A stretch of 64,000 nucleotides of DNA from JACRAR01 sp041674385. Its GTDB lineage: Bacteria > Pseudomonadota > Gammaproteobacteria > Burkholderiales > Rhodocyclaceae. The position numbers and the translations under genes are program-made. This document shows, in pieces, positions 61,920-64,000 of this stretch. Under the pieces are notes generated by a model, which searched no databases, had not been told where the DNA came from, and saw only the letters and a program-made list of their open reading frames with translations. How positions within the stretch are numbered: the stretch's first letter is position 1; the number at the start of each line of letters is the position of its first letter. The stretch lies in the NCBI GenBank assembly GCA_041674385.1, contig JBAYVU010000002.1:140400-204399 (forward strand), in the 5' to 3' direction.

Positions 61920-63486
61920 TGTTCCCTGCCTCAAGTGAAGGAAGCACCAGGCGGAAGATGCCATGGTTGCCGATTTCGGCCCACAAGCTGCCGCCATGCG
62001 CTTCGATGATGGCGCGACTGAGAACCAGCCCCAGTCCCAGCCCGCTCGACTTGGTGGACGCGAAGGGCTCGAACAAGTGCGCCGCAGTTTGGCTCGTCAT
62101 GCCCAAGCCGCCATCTTCCACCGAGATGCGCAGCTTTTCGCCGGGCAGCTTCTCGGCCGTCAGCTTGATCCAGCGACTTCCCGACGGCTGCTTGACCACC
62201 TCGTCCAAGGCATTGGCGAACAAATTGCGCAGCACCAGTTCGATCTGCAGACGATCCGCGCGCAGGGTCACAGACGGAACGGGGGCGAGCTTCAATTCGA
62301 CCCCATGTTCCTGGAACTTTGCCGCAAACTGCTGGGTGATTTCCGAAACGATGACGCCGACTTCAATGGCCTCAAGCTGCATTGCGCCGCTGCGGAAGAA
62401 ATCGCGCAAGCGGCGCACCACATCGGAGGCCCGCCCAGACTCGACGATCATCTTTTGGATGGCGTTCCTGAGAACTTCTCCGGCTTCGCCGCGTTCGAGA
62501 AGTTCCTTGCAGGCCTTGCCGTAAGCCACCAGGGCGGTAATCGGCTGATTCAGTTCGTGTGCCAGCGCCGATGCCATTTCGCCCGCTGCGGCCAGGCGCA
62601 AGGTGATCTTCAGCTCTTCGGCGGCATGTCTCTGCTCATCGACGACGACGCCGATGAAAAACCCCACCAGCGCCAGCATCGCGCCGAGCATCTGGAGTTC
62701 GACCACGGGTATGTTGGCGATGGACAGCCATTTGACGATGACGATGATCCCGAACTGCAGGACGAAAGCGATCAGCCCGGCGCCATACAGGCCTTGCCGC
62801 GTTGCAGCCCAGACTATGGGCAAAAACAGGAAGTAGAAATGCATGAACTCCACCTTGGCGACATGCCCAAACACGATACCCAGCATCAGTATGGCCAAGG
62901 CGATATAACCCACGGTTTCCCAGCGCAGGACGATCAATTGCAGGCGGCTGCGGCCCTGGTCGCTCAGCAACATCCAGAGCAGGGGCATCGATCCGACGAT
63001 GCCGACGATGTCGCCGATGCCAAAGCGCAGGAAAGCCACATCCCATTCGCCTTGTGGAATCAGACCGACGAAGTAGAAGGAAGATATGTACACCAGGCTG
63101 TTGAGGATGGAACCGATGACCACGATCGCCAGCCAGGCAAACAGGCTGGATCGATTGTCAAAGGTGTTTTCGGCGCGAAAGCGAAACCGCAGCATTTCCC
63201 CGATCACCCCATAACCTGCGGTGATCAGGGCCGAAAACAAGGCGGTCATCAGCCAGCCGGCCAGCAAGTCGCGGACGATGATTTCAGCCAGCATGTTGGC
63301 GACGAACCAGGGCAGATACGCTCTCTTGCCATGGCGCATCCAATAGGCCAGTCCCAGAGCCGGATCCGGATTCCAGGGCGTGATATTCAGGCCGTACAAA
63401 GCATTGACGTAGCTCACCCAGTCGAACAGCAGAAACACTGCGACGAAGAGCAGGTCGGAAATCCAACGGGTCTGCAGGTAGCGCAT
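61906..63486 (-). CDS. MASE1-like membrane histidine kinase
   Basis: 526 residues. The N-terminal about 300 residues form eight or so membrane helices with MASE1 character (FDWVSYVNALYGLNITPWNPDPALGLAYWM). The kinase part has the H-box AAAGEMASALAHELNQPITAL with the phospho-His, an N-box LFANALDEV, and G-boxes EDGGLGM and STKSSGLGLGLVLSRAIIEAHGG. The signal is unknown; MASE1 sensors often respond to membrane-linked cues. The overlap with the regulator supports a two-component system. Confidence 0.93.
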   Translation of the reverse strand: MRYLQTRWISDLLFVAVFLLFDWVSYVNALYGLNITPWNPDPALGLAYWMRHGKRAYLPWFVANMLAEIIVRDLLAGWLMTALFSALITAGYGVIGEMLRFRFRAENTFDNRSSLFAWLAIVVIGSILNSLVYISSFYFVGLIPQGEWDVAFLRFGIGDIVGIVGSMPLLWMLLSDQGRSRLQLIVLRWETVGYIALAILMLGIVFGHVAKVEFMHFYFLFLPIVWAATRQGLYGAGLIAFVLQFGIIVIVKWLSIANIPVVELQMLGAMLALVGFFIGVVVDEQRHAAEELKITLRLAAAGEMASALAHELNQPITALVAYGKACKELLERGEAGEVLRNAIQKMIVESGRASDVVRRLRDFFRSGAMQLEAIEVGVIVSEITQQFAAKFQEHGVELKLAPVPSVTLRADRLQIELVLRNLFANALDEVVKQPSGSRWIKLTAEKLPGEKLRISVEDGGLGMTSQTAAHLFEPFASTKSSGLGLGLVLSRAIIEAHGGSLWAEIGNHGIFRLVLPSLEAGNNVAR

Positions 63487-63846
63487 GGAATATCTGTCTT
63501 GGCGTTTCCGCCCATTATGCATCGCAGAACAACGAATTACATCTCGTTAACCGCATAAGTGAATCCCGTATGCCGCTGATCAAACCCCTCTTGGGCGCGG
63601 CAAGCAGGGTATTTCCAAGATATCGATGATCTGTTTCTATTTAAGCGTACTCCTGAAACAACTCCCCTAATTTACGCGCCTGCCAACAAGTCATAGCATG
63701 CCCTGTCCTTTGCTGGCGTCTGCATGAACGTCCCGATGGTCGGGTTTTTACTGGGGGCATGTGGTCTTCCTTCATCTGATATCGGGATTTATGGGTATCG
63801 CTATTTGCATCGTCATCCACAGTTTTTTTAACTACCAGGAGGAATC
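63487..63846. other. Intergenic region upstream of gdhA
   Basis: 360 bp between the divergent kinase gene and gdhA; both promoters should lie here. A small hairpin cccga-tgg-tcggg at 63732-63744 is followed by ttttta, so it could be a terminator or attenuator in the gdhA leader. No supported gene was seen. Confidence 0.5.
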
Positions 63847-64000
63847 ATGGCTTTAGCATTAGAAGAGAAAATCGAAACGATCTATCAGAAGGTCAAGGCA
63901 CGCAACCCGGGTGAAGACGAGTTTCACCAGGCGGTAAAAGAGGTTCTCGAGTCCCTTGGGCCGGTTCTGGTCAAGTACCCTGAATTCGCCGAGCAGAAAA
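63847..64000 (+). CDS. gdhA: NADP-specific glutamate dehydrogenase N-terminus (partial)
   Basis: Only the first 51 codons are visible; the rest is beyond the window. The start ALALEEKIETIYQKVKARN and FHQAVKEVLESLGPVLVKYPEFAEQK match hexameric bacterial GdhA. An aggagg ribosome site precedes the ATG. It reductively aminates 2-oxoglutarate to glutamate at high ammonia, complementing the GltBD route. Confidence 0.9.
   Translation, partial: MALALEEKIETIYQKVKARNPGEDEFHQAVKEVLESLGPVLVKYPEFAEQK

Overview
The window reads as a high-GC betaproteobacterial chromosome. Three things point to a facultatively anaerobic member of the Rhodocyclales/Nitrosomonadales side of the class: housekeeping genes of betaproteobacterial type (glyQS-gmhB-plsC, acnA beside fumC, feoAB, exbBD-tonB, glmUS, gltBD), an anaerobic-type cobalamin pathway, and a heme-c chemoreceptor. 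This placement is inferred from gene content, not from a marker gene. I saw no rRNA, tRNA, CRISPR array, prophage or intact insertion sequence.

Layout. 1-570: N-terminal half of a c-type-heme chemoreceptor (minus strand), cut by the window edge. 832-7739: glyQ, glyS, gmhB, plsC, a catalytically dead YgjP-like protein overlapping an intact YgjP-type metallopeptidase, gloA, a small zinc-ribbon protein and a flavodoxin. 7754-17119: acnA and fumC (divergent), a c-type cytochrome, ogt-xerD, rmuC and gabD. 17116-26774: feoAB behind a Fur-box-like palindrome, exbB-exbD-tonB followed by an LprI/ankyrin lipoprotein, small secreted and membrane proteins, a transposase remnant and an MFS transporter.

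26924-42071: the cobalamin region. A long minus-strand run goes cbiM-N-Q-O (cobalt import), cbiF, cbiX, cbiC, cbiD, cbiET, cbiL, cbiG, cobE, cbiH, cobA, a 25-codon small ORF, then cbiA. A cobalamin riboswitch lies in front of cbiM. On the opposite strand, about 330 bp away, a second cobalamin riboswitch and a strong intrinsic terminator precede a 47-residue peptide gene. Its stop overlaps the start of a radical SAM/SPASM protein. This two-gene locus is the most interesting content of the window. It has the architecture of a ribosomally made, radical-SAM-modified peptide (RiPP) under B12 control, and it matches what I recall as the CbpA/CbpB pair, for which I know of no established product structure or function.

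42188-47285: an OmpA-type lipoprotein, a FecR-domain protein, a CigR/RcnB-like protein, a DUF4197 protein, an AsmA-family protein and a fragment of a mechanosensitive channel. 47414-56701: glmU-glmS and gltB-gltD, glutamine-dependent nitrogen assimilation. 56948-64000: a KaiC-like/PPDK-like fusion protein, an NhaD-type antiporter, a MASE1-like histidine kinase with its FixJ/LuxR-type regulator, and the start of gdhA.

How the parts work together: cobalt enters through CbiMNQO, is inserted early by CbiX and is carried through the cobalt-precorrin methylations to CbiA. No precorrin-6A reductase (CbiJ/CobK) is present in the window, so it must be elsewhere or replaced. Divergent riboswitches would let B12 repress both its own synthesis and the peptide/radical-SAM pair. 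GltBD, GlmS and GdhA together give this segment a nitrogen/glutamate theme.
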